Part shown: one piece after another, positions 23,495-34,239 of the stretch
Position numbering within the stretch: the stretch's first letter is position 1
Layout of the letters: each line of letters opens with the position of its first letter
NCBI GenBank assembly: GCA_000697665.1
Contig: KL197758.1
Coordinates: 167,561 to 208,821, forward strand
DNA: 41,261 bases
Origin: Jaapia argillacea MUCL 33604
Lineage: Eukaryota; Basidiomycota; Agaricomycetes; Jaapiales; Jaapiaceae
Direction: 5' to 3'
Program-made: the position numbers and the translations under genes
Notes under the pieces: generated by a model
Databases searched by the model: none
Told to the model about the DNA's origin: nothing
The model's input: the letters and a program-made list of their open reading frames with translations, nothing else

Positions 23495-24995
23495 ATGATT
23501 GATCAGTTACCGAACCAAGTATTCACAGCCTTTTCTTTCCTGGGTTTCATCTTGGTGTTGATCCCACTTCCATGGCAGCTTGAAGGTGAAGATGCTTTCA
23601 CATACGCGCTAGATGTGCATCGAAGCGATTTTCTTCAGCATGGAATATAGGTTGCTGTTGTTATATCTTCTGGACTGCGGCCCAGAGTTTGATGTTATTC
23701 ATCAACTCCATTATTTGGCACCATAACGTAGTCAACCGAGCGCCAGTTTGGTGTGACATTGGTTCGATTTTGCTCCTACCCGATTTTGGCATTGCTGATT
23801 GACTTCACAGCGGTCAGGCTTGAAGTCGCAAGTGCAGTAGCCTATTCTGCGTCGAGTCTATGCATCAATCGCCGGTTTTACAAAATCTTGCAGGGGAAAC
23901 AGCCACCACGACCAAGTAAATGGAATGTGAGACCACCGTCCTTCAGTCCAGTGGCGGTGACTTAACGGTGGCATAGATACCCCGCGAAGTTGTGCTCGAC
24001 CTGTGTATCGGAGTCGGCATACCCTGTCTCCAGATTCCTTTATGTGAAGTTTTGTGTCGTCTTCCCCCATGATCTAGTTTGCTGAGTGGACCATAGTTTA
24101 TGTCGTTCAACTGGACCGGTTTGACATATATGAAGACTACGGTTGTTACGTGGACATATACGTCTCAGCGCTGGCGTATTCCCTCGTAATAGTCTGGCCA
24201 TTGGCTATTTCGATCATTTCGGCTGGATACTGTGGTGAGGCTTTCCTCGCTGCATTGACAGTATAGCCCTTATTGACTTTTTTCCGTTTCAGCCGGTACG
24301 ATTTATCGACTGACTAGGCACCAGATCAACCTTAACACGCTGCTTTCCGGTCACAACAATCTCACAAGGAAAACCTACATCCGAATCATGGCCTTCGCTG
24401 GAGTAGAACTCATCGGCGGCATTCCCCTGTCGTCGTGGGTTCTATACAATGCCCTAAAAACTTACGGGGCACCTGCTTGGGTTTCCTGGTCGTACGCCCA
24501 CAGTGCTGACTCGGTTGTCCAACAAATCCCGGCATCGGTCTGGAAAGTGATCAACCCGAATCATGAGTTTGATCGCTGGATGACCGTAGCCTGTGCGTAT
24601 ATCTTCTTCGCTTTTTTTGGGATGTGGTCGGAAAAGGCGTGGGAGCACTATCGTCTTTATTACCGCTTTGTTGCCAAACGGTGCCCCTCTATTTCCTTTA
24701 GCTTTCCGAGATTTCGGTTAGTCTTCCTAGCCCTTGCCTTTTTCCATCCTTACTTCGCCATACAAGGTCTTCATTCGCTCCTTCACAAGGAAGAAATGAA
24801 CCTACTGTCACGCCACACTCTCAGATCAGTCGAGGAGACAATCAGTTCATCACTGTTTGTCCCAAAACTTCGGCTGGTTCGTTGACTTTCGGAGACCTGG
24901 AACTCGGTTTGGCAGAGGAGTCGATCCAGCCACCTGCAACGTATCACTCACCCCCTGGCATCTCTGCCGCACGGTTGGGGGACCATGCAAACTGA
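23495..24995 (+). CDS. STE3-type pheromone receptor (mating-type B-like)
   Basis: Seven-helix G-protein-coupled receptor for farnesylated pheromone peptides, in the plasma membrane. 391 aa in 7 exons: 23495-23585, 23651-23761, 23811-23926, 23977-24043, 24097-24234, 24293-24716, 24767-24995. Family hallmarks in order: FLGFILVLIPLPWQLE (helix 1), FINSIIWHHNVVNRAPVWCD, ASAVAYSASSLCINRR, DLCIGVGIPCLQIPL, YVVQLDRFDIYEDYGCYV, FAFFGMWSEKAWEHYR, then a Ser/Thr-rich cytoplasmic tail ending in HAN. Start MIDQLPNQ gives the usual short N-terminus; in-frame ATGs at 23432 and 23312 would extend it. In Agaricomycetes such genes lie at the P/R mating-type locus or are non-mating-type relatives. No pheromone precursor was recognised nearby. 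Confidence 0.95.
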
Positions 24996-25413
24996 GAAAT
25001 ATTGCATGGGCTCTCACAATCTCTCCTGCCGTCCGCGTGATAATAGTTGTCGAGGTCGTCAAGTTTCACGTGCTCTACCCTTCGTTTTGACACTTTCCCT
25101 ACTATAGGCCAGGGTAGCCACGATTCTAGTAGTATCTTTCAGGTGTATATAAGAATGGCTTGCGCGTCGGCGACTTTCCGGTTGTGTATCTTTCTACTGT
25201 ACCAACAGGTTTGACCAGGTTTTCACCTTTCACGTTCTGGCGTTGAGTCGCGTCACGCACGTGGTGACCAAATCACCGTGATACCCAAAACTCAAATACA
25301 AATGGGGCTAGACAAACGCCCACAACAATGGCTCCGAGTCCGTCAACGAAGTGTTGGTCCTCGTTGGATGCGACATTCCTCTGAGTTGTACCTCCGTTTC
25401 GCGTCGACTTATC
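24996..25413. other. intergenic, STE3 to KDSR
   Basis: 418 bp between two genes on the same strand. A TATATAAG motif near 25146 could serve the downstream gene. No pheromone-precursor-like frame with a CaaX end was seen by eye. Confidence 0.5.
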
Positions 25414-26736
25414 ATGCCATTTTGGAGTTGGGGAAAGAATAAGTGGAACCCTGATGGCAAGGTTCGACTTCTCACCTGCTGGCTACAATCATACTCGTAT
25501 GTTCAAACTTGACGTCCCATTCATTCCAGCACTGCTACGTCACGGGAGGGAGTGTTGGACTTGGACTAGCCTTGGCAACTATCCTGGCATCCCGGGGCGC
25601 TCACGTCTCGATTGTCGCGCGGGGCAAGCAGAGGCTTGCGGATGCCATAGAGGTCATCGAGGCAAGTGCAGCAAGCTACTCGGAACAGTTTCGCATGTTG
25701 ACTCCCGTGGCCTTCTCCAGTCCCATCGACAGCGCCCAGATCAAATATTTCGTTCTTTCTCTTTTGATCTATGCTCTGCAGAAGGAGCGGAAGCAGCCCT
25801 TGATGCGGTGGTGGCCGACCACGAGGGCTTGACGCCGGATGCAATCTTCCTATGTGCAGGAGTGGCTACCCCTCGCTTTTTCGTCGAGTCCACCGCCAAG
25901 GATCTTATTGATGGCATGAACCTGGGTTATTGGACTGAGGCATGGACTTCATGGGTGCGTTTCCTTGGTTGGTTACTTTCGAGATTCCCTCTGCTGAGTG
26001 CTACTCTGTTAGGCGGTGACTAGACGGATGGTGCAACAAGGCCGACAGGGTAAAATCGTATTCATTGCGTCGACTCTTTGCTATATGACCTTCGTGGGCT
26101 GGTCATCTTACTCTCCCGCTCGTCACGCTGTCCGAGGTAAATACTTCTAATGTATGCGTCTCGTTAACGCTCACCTAAAACTTCTTTCAGGGCTCGCTGA
26201 TACACTCAGGAGCGAGCTGCAACTTTACAATATAGATGTCCATCTTTTCTCTCCGAATACAATGCTCACTCCAGGATACGATGAAGAACAGAAAACGAAG
26301 CCTAAAATCACACTAAAAATCGAAGAGGGCGACACTCCCTTGACGGCAGAACAAGCTGCGATAGGCCTCATTAAGGGTAATTTGTGCCATTATTTGAAAA
26401 CTTGCATACGAAACACCCACCCTTCTAGGTATCGAGGCAAACCATGCTCACATCAGCGCCGACTTCATCACTGAGCTATTCCGAGCGTCGACTCGGGGTT
26501 CTGCGCCTGGTCACAACTTTGTCTACGATTGGGCCCTTGATATGATGGCAATGGTGAGCCTCTTCGATATTCAACTTGTTGTCCCAATACTAAGATTTGC
26601 TCGGCAGATCGGCGCTCCAATCTGGCGATCATCTGTGGATACTCTTATTCGAGCTCACAGAGCTGAACATGCAGAATATCTTCAAACGAACGGTGTATTA
26701 TCCACTCACGGAGACCCGGGACCTACCGTGAAATAA
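25414..26736 (+). CDS. 3-ketodihydrosphingosine reductase-like SDR
   Basis: Short-chain dehydrogenase of the KDSR/Tsc10 type. Tsc10 reduces 3-ketosphinganine to dihydrosphingosine with NADPH at the ER. 320 aa in 7 exons: 25414-25461, 25530-25665, 25740-25954, 26013-26136, 26191-26376, 26429-26553, 26608-26736. The join 25665/25740 is the least certain, since other acceptors are possible. Cofactor motif [18 protein letters not shown]-equivalent LCAGVA, Ser region FIAST, and [20 protein letters not shown]. The catalytic YxxxK therefore reads YSPAR, with CGT (Arg) in place of Lys. All other family features are intact and no frame is broken. The stop is 113 bp from the stop of the converging arylsulfotransferase gene. 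Confidence 0.93.
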
Positions 26737-26849
26737 TCATTTCTTCATTTTCCCTGACATGTCTCAGGATGCCATAGTTTCGTATTTCTATTTGGCAATG
26801 CAATATGTCCTATGAGCAGCGTCCGAACGATTGCAGTGGGAAAGACTCA

Positions 26850-29519
26850 TCAACAAAATGAGAACCAAAGGTAACAGAAACTCAGCAAAGCGAAGACAAA
26901 GGTGAAATTAGTCCGTGTGTTGAGAGCAGGAGACGTCGTGATTTGCAGAACAGAGTAGGATCCACATGATATGGTGCTCGTGCTAGAATCGGATGTCGGG
27001 GGCTTCGCAACCCTACCTGGGGCAACAGTGGAACCATTCCCTGTAGACAGCACATCGGTCGACCCAAGGATATATTCGTCACCTAGAAAACCGTTGAATG
27101 GAAGAATCAGTCCTCCATTTCCATATCAATCGCCAGGAACGTACTCCCATAGGCCCGCAATTGCACATATTTCGACGAGGAGGGAATACCGATGTTGGTT
27201 TCGAAAGAGGTCCTTGATACGTTGGCGATTGAATTCAGGCTACCCATAGTGTCACCCGCTAAGGCCTCCCACGCTTGGACCTCGGTGGCGCCGTTCCTAT
27301 TCTGAATCAGAACGTATCCCACTACATAAGGGATTGAAGGGACACACCAACTAACATACACATTTCTTTGGAACAATGATCGCGTCAGGACAACCCGAGA
27401 TGTCATGAAGTGGAGACAAGACACGTACGTTCCAAGAATCGCCGCACTAGGTGGTGCCGTTGGATATGCCTTCCAAGTCAACGACTTGAATGCACGATAG
27501 TTCTGGGAGGATAGAAATTGTGAGTGTGACTGAAGAGCTGCACTTTCCAGGTAATTTCTCACCGCCACAGGACCATCGCTGAGGTCTTGACCTCCTAGAG
27601 CCGCAGAGTATATCATGGAGCCATTTGCTCTGGATGGGATCGTAGGTTAGAAAGATCGGATGCCTGAAAAAAAATCAGTTGAGTTGTTCCCACCTGTATT
27701 CTGAGATCCTGGAGATATATTCTCAACACAAGGGCTATCCGAGGAGAGGGAGGGAACTCACCATGGACTTGAACCCCACCCAAGAAGCCAATCGCCACTG
27801 GGGAGTAGCTAGATAAGATCATCCCGTGTCAGAATACCCAATGATGAATAATACATTTCACGTACTTCAGTATTACCTTGCGATTGGATAGGATGCGATT
27901 GAAGGGGTAGGAACTCGGTTCTGAGGGTTGCATCCATGCTATCGAAGTCAAGGTCGAGGATCATTCCACGTCCAGCTTGACTCAAGTTCAGCAAGGGGAG
28001 GTTATGCACTACGATGAACTTACTAGATTCATCATTCTCGGAACCATTACCTATGAGATGTTAAGTCAACGAAGATAAATAAATGCAGATCCCATATTTA
28101 AGACTCACTAGCATTATCGAACAAACTAATGGCACTGTAATTATCTCGCCACCGGCCAAAATGTTGCCATTCAAAGTTGCAATTACTACAGAGACTCCAA
28201 GAGCTGGTTTTACCACCTAAACTCCAGATGACATCGCCCGATTGTCCATCAACTTTGTAGATCTGATGATAATGCCTTCACGAGAATGATGAAGAGTCCG
28301 ATGGAGATGTTCAGAGAAACCGACCTTGCTGACACGAGATAGTTTCCGTCCGCGTCTTTGTCAACAGAATTGATGTGGAAGCTGAAATCACTGTCAGCTA
28401 TGATTTCAGATGCACAAAATTAGCCGCTCACAAATCCCAAGCTGTCCGAGATTGAGAAGATTAGATGACAAGAGATATCCAGGGTTTCAAGTCTCACTCA
28501 CGATTATCCTGAGTTGAATCCGATGTTGCGGAGATGTACGAGTCAGAAAGTGATACATGGGCGCTGGCGCTGGAGCGACACCGGATGTGAGACTATGGTA
28601 GGATCTGGCGGGAGGATAGTGACGTACTTCCAAGAGAACAAAACGGTGTTTGTGGCGATGTCGATCCTAAGATGCAAGGTCAAAACTCAACGCATGTTCG
28701 TGTTTTCATGATGAGAGGGTGGCGCACTCTTGGAAGGCACATTCTAACAACCAGTCGTCCCCAGAGCCCCCGACAGAGCTGAAATCCATATTTAAAGGAT
28801 AATATGATGTCAAAAGTGCAGTAGAGTTTGTGACTGGTGGTATCTGAAATTCGTGTAGATCGGTTCCTGTGGGGAATGTTGCCGTGAAGTTGTGGATTAT
28901 GTTGTAAGTCGAGTTCAGAATTATAGCCTACTCGTTGGACATCGGATTAGGAGAGTCAATGGAGTATAGGAAGTTGGGATAATGCTCACACGACCGTCCC
29001 CCCAGCCGCCGATGACCTCGCCTACCCACATAGTCATCACCTCAGTTCCATTTAACTGCGAGGTGTCAACTTCGTGGCGCGCCGTTAGCGTCGGAGGAGC
29101 GTACCGTCTGAGTTCTCAGGTCGAAGCAATCGTCAATACCATCGGCGGCGCCTGTCCAAACGAGGGTGCCATCCGATTTGTAAATCGCTGGTCCTGGGGT
29201 AGATACATTGGTACCTCGAGGGCACCTGAAACAACTCAGTACAAGGGGGATGGGTTACTGGGAAAACAAGCCTACGTGAAATAGTAACCGCATTCATAAT
29301 CACTCGACGGCTCCGAGGTTATGAGCAATGCAAGAGGATTCAGGTCGGAATCGGAATGAAACTAATCATTGTTGGTGTGAACATGGAAGGTAGGTCGAAG
29401 AAGAACTTCCCATGGCGAACCGTTAATGTCTGCGGAGGTTGTTGTGCGTGTACAAACCGGATTGCGCTGCTCGTTAGGAGAGCGTATAGTCCCAATCGTG
29501 ATAAGGAGCGTATCTTCAT
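26850..29519 (-). CDS. arylsulfotransferase-like secreted or membrane-anchored protein
   Basis: Arylsulfotransferase_2-type beta-propeller protein (PF14269 by recognition), 587 aa in 17 exons: 29421-29519, 29276-29361, 29105-29225, 28990-29055, 28728-28927, 28628-28666, 28502-28569, 28432-28441 (10 nt), 28325-28381, 28109-28275, 27866-28050, 27762-27808, 27694-27708 (15 nt), 27429-27629, 27348-27365 (18 nt), 27145-27296, 26850-27082. Signal peptide MKIRSLSRLGLYALLTSSAI ending near VHAQ. Family blocks: PGPAIYKSDGTLVW, FQEIDIATNTVLFSW, FFHINSVDKDADGNYLVSAR, GQSGDVIWSLGGK, ISLFDNA, LLGWGSSPWISEYRANGS, VYVSWNGATEVQAWEALAG and YILGSTDV. The Ser/Thr-rich tail ends in a hydrophobic segment (FTFVFALLSFCYLWFSFC), consistent with a GPI signal or a membrane anchor. 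The true substrate of fungal members is not known to me. Confidence 0.9.
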
Positions 29520-30290
29520 CGTCACCCAAGAAAGACGACGGAGAATGGACCTCATGACGCGTGAAGATCATCATCATATACCGCCTCGCATAACTGACGG
29601 CATGCACATCCAATTACTGCGGAAGATACTGAGAGATCCCATATCTTCCACGGCCACCCAACCGTGGACTCGGCATCGTCGACATAATGGGCATGGTAAA
29701 TTTAAGTTTCGGAGGTGAAGCCGCGGAGAATTTAGACGTGCGGGTCCGAGGAAGTATACGCATAGACGATAGCAGGACGAGCATGTATGGCAATATCCAA
29801 GGGTTTGTGAACACTGCCGACTGCCAGTAGCACCGAACATCCGAGTCGGTGAATTGCATGGAGTGCCACCGGAAAGATGAGATTATGGTCGGTCGCTTGG
29901 ACCGTGGACGTCCCGGGGACCGAGGAGACCAGCGATGGATTTCGACACCAGATGTTGAACTCGATATCATCAGCGTTCTCTGGAGCCATCATCATGATCA
30001 CCGACATCCAGCTCGCATGAGGGTCATTTATAATCCATGCAATGAAACTTCTTTATCTTTCTCTGTTGTCTCACAGGTGTCAATAATACCGGATTATTGC
30101 TCATCGGTACTCCGGAACGCGCATGCGTGGCTCCACCCTCGTGTGGAAGGCGCAATGCTTAATCGAGCTGAATCACTGATGTTGCCACAGGAATCTGATA
30201 TGGGAGCTAACATGTTCACGTTCGAATCGCGCCCCGCTCTTGGTCTGATATATTCACCGAAATCAACGACGTTTTCGACTGCGCGACGGC
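29520..30290. other. divergent promoter region
   Basis: 770 bp between the divergent arylsulfotransferase-like and SHB17-like genes. Overlapping frames of 70-118 codons exist on both strands (for example - 29614-29970) without family signatures or a consistent splice pattern, so none is called. Confidence 0.45.
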
Positions 30291-31272
30291 ATGGCTCCGA
30301 AACGTTTGCCAAAGGTGTATCTTGTTAGACATGGTGAAACGGAATGGTTCGTCGAGATGCTTATGCCTCGTACGGCAGAGTCGATGTTAACACCTTCGAT
30401 TTCACAGGACGATCAATGGTGGGCTTCAACGGACACCAAGTGAAGGGTTGATCATGCTTACAATATCTACTATCCCTCTTGTTAGGTCGTCATGTATGTC
30501 TCTTCTCTTCCATATTACGCTTTTGGCTAATTTTCTCCGCTAGACTGGGGTAACGGACCTCCTTCTAACTGCCAATGGCGAGGCGATCATGCTCAAACTC
30601 GGTAGTAAGGCTGTCGGTCCAGGGAGTAGGTCCCTCCTCTTTCTAACTTCATTTGGTGCTTATAAGCTATTGAAAGAGATAATCGATCCAAACCTACTGT
30701 CCACTGTCCTCGTCTCCCCAAGATTAAGGGCCAAGCGTACATTCGAACTCATATTCTCGCATTTATCTGAGAAGCCTCCCCACATCATCGAAGAAGGAGT
30801 TCGCGAGTGGACCTACGGAGATTACGAGGGATTTTACAAACATGAGGCTGCTGCTGCTCGCAAAGCCAAAGGGCTCCCTAGCGGTGAGGGGGGATGGGAT
30901 ATCTGGGTTGATGGTTGCGAAGGAGGTGAAAGTCCTGAAGAGATGACAGCTCGAGTGGATGAGGTCATCAAGTCTATTAAGGAAACTCACCGTGCCTGGG
31001 TTGAGCATCCCGATAGAAAAAATGGTGATGAAGGGGGTGATGTAGTGATCATTAGCCATGGTCACTTTTCGAGGTGTTTCCTCACGAGATGGCTTAACCT
31101 TCCGTTGACGAATGGGAGGCTCTTTGTTTTAGATCCCGGCGGCGTAAGTCCTTCCCGAGATCACCAGTCAAGCCTTATTGATCGGTCTGTTATGTAGGTC
31201 TGTGTCATGCAGTATTATCATCACGATATGGACAAACCCATGCTAGGGGCGATGAACCTGGGCTTGGTCTAA
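30291..31272 (+). CDS. histidine phosphatase, SHB17-like (sedoheptulose-1,7-bisphosphatase type)
   Basis: Phosphoglycerate-mutase-superfamily phosphatase, 232 aa in 6 exons: 30291-30346, 30408-30418 (11 nt), 30486-30493 (8 nt), 30544-30625, 30677-31143, 31198-31272. Catalytic features: LVRHGETEW with the phosphate-accepting His, TINGRHTGVTDLLLT, SPRLRAKRTF, REWTYGDYEG with the acid Glu, and VIISHGHFSRCF with the second His. REWTYGDYEG and the WDIWVDGCEGGES block match the yeast Shb17 group, which dephosphorylates sedoheptulose-1,7-bisphosphate to feed ribose synthesis, better than glycolytic mutase. The 11- and 8-nt exons are needed to spell NGRH and are flanked by proper GT/AG sites. The C-terminus (YYHHDMDKP) fits family length. 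Confidence 0.93.
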
Positions 31273-32063
31273 TAGACAGTCTTTTTTCCCAGTCGTCCAA
31301 TGCAGCTGTTCGCTATGAGAACTCGGATCAGCCAACTGTATCGCGTCTATAACCGTGAGCGTCCGAGTCCTGCTGAAATATTTGTCGTGGGTAAACATGT
31401 GGGATTCTCCCCTTGCCCGTGGTGGAAATACGTCGGGGGCTTTTCGTATAGCGTGGTACGGAACCATTATTCCCTTGGACTGACAACTTGAGACGTTCTC
31501 TGATCAACGTTGAACTTCTAATTTTAACAGATATCTCACCGAAGGAGTACCGACTCGCGTGGCAGAAACGCTCAGGAGCGGCAACACATTCAGCAGCTTT
31601 CTCAACATCTTTTTAGGCTTCAGCCACTGAAGAGAGTCAAAGGGTGAGAGAATAGGGACAGAAGGTTGACCTCACACGGAATCCTGGATGCCAGGAGCTT
31701 TTTTTGCCGAGAAGCCCCAGGAAATGCAGTCGGTGTACAGCAACGGCCCTACCTCCTCTCACCCTCAAGCTGAGTATAACCTGTGGAGACTCATAAAGAG
31801 GCATGCCGTCGGTCCTTCGCGCGTTGCCTCTTCGTTTTCTCTACTGCTCTCTGGATTCATAACGAGCTCCCAGCAGCCCATGGATTGAGACGACAGTTGT
31901 TAAACCCACGCAGCGTAACGACAACGAACCCTTCCCTCCCCATTCAAGCCCGCACGCATCTCATTCACAAAGCTGGAGTTAACGTACGTGTGCTATCATT
32001 TACTGCCCTCCTATGCCGGCTCACCATTGGACTACCAGTGCAATGCTTGTCCGATCACTGGAT
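31273..32063. other. intergenic, no gene recognised
   Basis: Frames at + 31300-31491 and + 31688-31888 lack family signatures and splice logic. Likely the 3' flank of the phosphatase gene and the promoter of the next gene. Confidence 0.4.
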
Positions 32064-32782
32064 ATGATACGCCTCATTTTGGCGCTTTTCTTCCAAATCG
32101 GCTCCTCCATAGCAACGCCAGCTACATCTGACGTCCTTGCGCCATCCGCGACATCTTCTGTACCCAGCACCACCGGAGTAACACCGAGCCCATCTTCAAC
32201 CCCTTCCAGCTCAAGTAGTGGTTCTGATCCGTGAGTGTTCTCGATATTTTCCTCGGCCCCATCTTTCCAAAAGACATTTCGCCACGAATCCTCACCTATT
32301 GCAGATTGCTCATTAAAGTGATTTTGAACAGATCTCAGCGTAATCACGACACCGCTGCACTTGCTGCAGCCATCGTGGTATCCTTATTTGTCTTGTCAGT
32401 TTTGACATTCTCCTTTTCAATCCCCGCCATTCGACGGAGGAGACGAGCGGGACTTGGGCGGTGGCAGTCGATGTGTGTGTGCTGTTATGGTGTCGATATG
32501 GAGGCACGCGGCGAGGAGATGAAGCCCCCATTCGTGCCTAGATATTTCTCGGGAACCGAACCGAATTACCCACCTCCATATTCGTCACCCTCGTCGATTC
32601 ATGAGGAGGGAGAGACTGGTTTCGTAACCAGGCGGAACGAGGATGAGGGAGAGGGGTTGCCTTCATTTGGTGAGGCCGTAGGCTCACCTATTCCGCCATT
32701 GCTCTCAAGCAGAGATTATGGCCGCGGGGTTGAGATGCCTGAGACTGGGTCGTCCGTACCCCCAGGTTTGGAACATGATTGA
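32064..32782 (+). CDS. single-pass membrane protein with Ser/Thr-rich ectodomain
   Basis: About 205 aa, two exons: 32064-32230 and 32332-32782. An alternative acceptor at 32304 keeps the same frame and adds nine residues. Signal peptide MIRLILALFFQIGSSIATPA, then a Ser/Thr/Pro-rich stretch likely to be O-glycosylated, then a membrane helix (ALAAAIVVSLFVLSVLTFSF) followed by RRRRR, which places the tail in the cytosol. The tail is Pro- and Glu-rich and has a PPPY motif, a possible WW-domain ligand (Rsp5-type ubiquitin ligases). This layout is common among fungal plasma-membrane sensors and orphan surface proteins. No named family recognised. Confidence 0.7.
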
Positions 32783-34239
32783 ACATAGTAAAGTCCTCCC
32801 TTGTACAGTATATTCATAACGCCATGTAGAACCAGAAGCCGCGTTTTGGTCTTGCTACCATGTGTATAGTACGTGAAGATGATCCAAGGGCTGCGAATCC
32901 CCTCCTCGGGATAGTTATGACTTTGGGAACAGTACTATTGCAGTTGCCAGTCTCCCTCTTCAGCAATCGGGTATGGGGACAGTCGACACGATGGGGACAG
33001 AGTCTAGGCGTGAATAGGGCTCCGATCGTACAGTATACGTGAACGGGCAGTAAAGAGACGGCCGTAAATTCTAACGGGCCGTATAAAAACGGTTGAAGTA
33101 CGGCTCCACCCGTACAATGTACTGACCGTATGTCTCCGTAACCGTATTTACTGCCATGCACACGGTACACAACGGGCACAGGAGATTTTTTCCTAACCGA
33201 AAAGCCTGAGAACATGAATTGAAAGGTTCAACTGATCCAATTTTTTTTTCCCTCGAAAAAGGCAAATAAGAAATCCAACTTTTCAAAGGATTTCTGGCCA
33301 TCGAGTTGACAATCAAAAGATAGCCCTTTTCCGCCAACATTAGTGATTGAAAAGGTGTTGAAAAGCCAAAATATGCCTTCCCCTTTCGCTCGAGGAAAAG
33401 GTCTTTGGAAGTTGAACCTGTGAATGGTTTTTCAAGTGCCAAAAACGGAAACGAAATACCGAGTACTGGTTGCCTTTGCCACGGCCCAAAATTCTTTGAA
33501 AAAGCTGTCTTTCCACGTCCAGAACTGGTAAATAAAAGATGACCTATTGTTCGGCTTGTGGTGGCAGGAATAACGAATGCAAAGTCTTTCTGCTTTTTTA
33601 CGAAGACGTTCAGACTTTTCACATCCTACTCTCAGCCGAAAAACGCTTTCAATATTCCAGCTTCCAAATGAGTTTTTATGTTGTCGATATCCCGTGAGAA
33701 GTTAGGCTCGTTGTCCACTTTTTGCGTGCCAGAATGGGGAAATGCCATGCAAACTTTGTGCCACAGGAAAAGGCGAAAAGGTATATAGCTTTTCGGGAGA
33801 TTTTTCCAGTCTGGATATTTGAACCTTTCAATGCCTTTTCAGCAGATTTCCCCACCCTGAAAATGTTTCTGTGCCCGCAAAAAAGTGTCCGCTTGGCCGC
33901 GTCCGCTTTGCGCTGCAGCGCAACTCAGTTCAGCGCAGCTCAACGCAGTTCAAACCAGCTCAGACCAGCGCGCGGAAGCGCAACACGGCGCGGCACTGGG
34001 CTGGGTTGAGTTGCGCTGTGCGCTGACATTCAGCTCAGCCCCGGGTCACACTTATCATTGGGTGGAGACACTTTACAGTGTGAATAGTTTTACAACGAGA
34101 AGAAGTACACGAACTTGTAGAGACCCGTCGATGTAGTGACAGACTCGGGGTGCTGTAGATACATGAGAAGTGGAAAAGGCATGGAAGGAGGACGCTAACT
34201 GGAGTGATGATAAATAATCGCTGTGGGGACTTGTCATAT
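32783..34239. other. intergenic with inverted and GC-rich palindromic segments
   Basis: From about 33020 to 33160 the words CCGTA/TACGG and GGCAGTAAA/TTTACTGCC form imperfect inverted pairs. About 33190-33900 is AT-rich with many AAAAGG/CTTTTC words and holds an uninterrupted minus-strand frame (33071-33622, 183 codons) without a recognised motif. About 33900-34045 is GC-rich with repeated CAGCGCA/CAGCTCA words. The segment ends at the first unit of the left repeat arm. Confidence 0.45.
33908..33923. repeat. perfect 16-bp palindrome in a GC-rich repeat block
   Basis: TTGCGCTGCAGCGCAA is its own reverse complement. The flank AGCGCAACTC (33917-33926) also pairs with GAGTTGCGCT at about 34008-34017, giving a second, larger stem. 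Between them CAGCTCA/CAGTTCA words repeat. Confidence 0.7.

Noticed and set aside
25454-26023. Single 189-codon frame as a gene
   Set aside because: It crosses two introns of the reductase gene; only its middle matches the family, which the spliced model explains.
27107-27109. Stop codon as the end of the arylsulfotransferase-like gene
   Set aside because: A GTACGT donor at 27144 and an acceptor at 27083 restore the family C-terminal block YILGSTDV and a hydrophobic tail, so the gene continues to 26850.
29614-29970. Minus-strand frame of 118 codons upstream of the arylsulfotransferase-like gene
   Set aside because: The signal-peptide ATG at 29519 gives a complete family protein; the upstream frame has no similarity and competes with frames on the other strand.
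33071-33622. Minus-strand frame of 183 codons
   Set aside because: No ATG-proximal promoter signs, no motif, Lys/Phe-rich composition explained by AAAAGG/CTTTTC words in AT-rich DNA.
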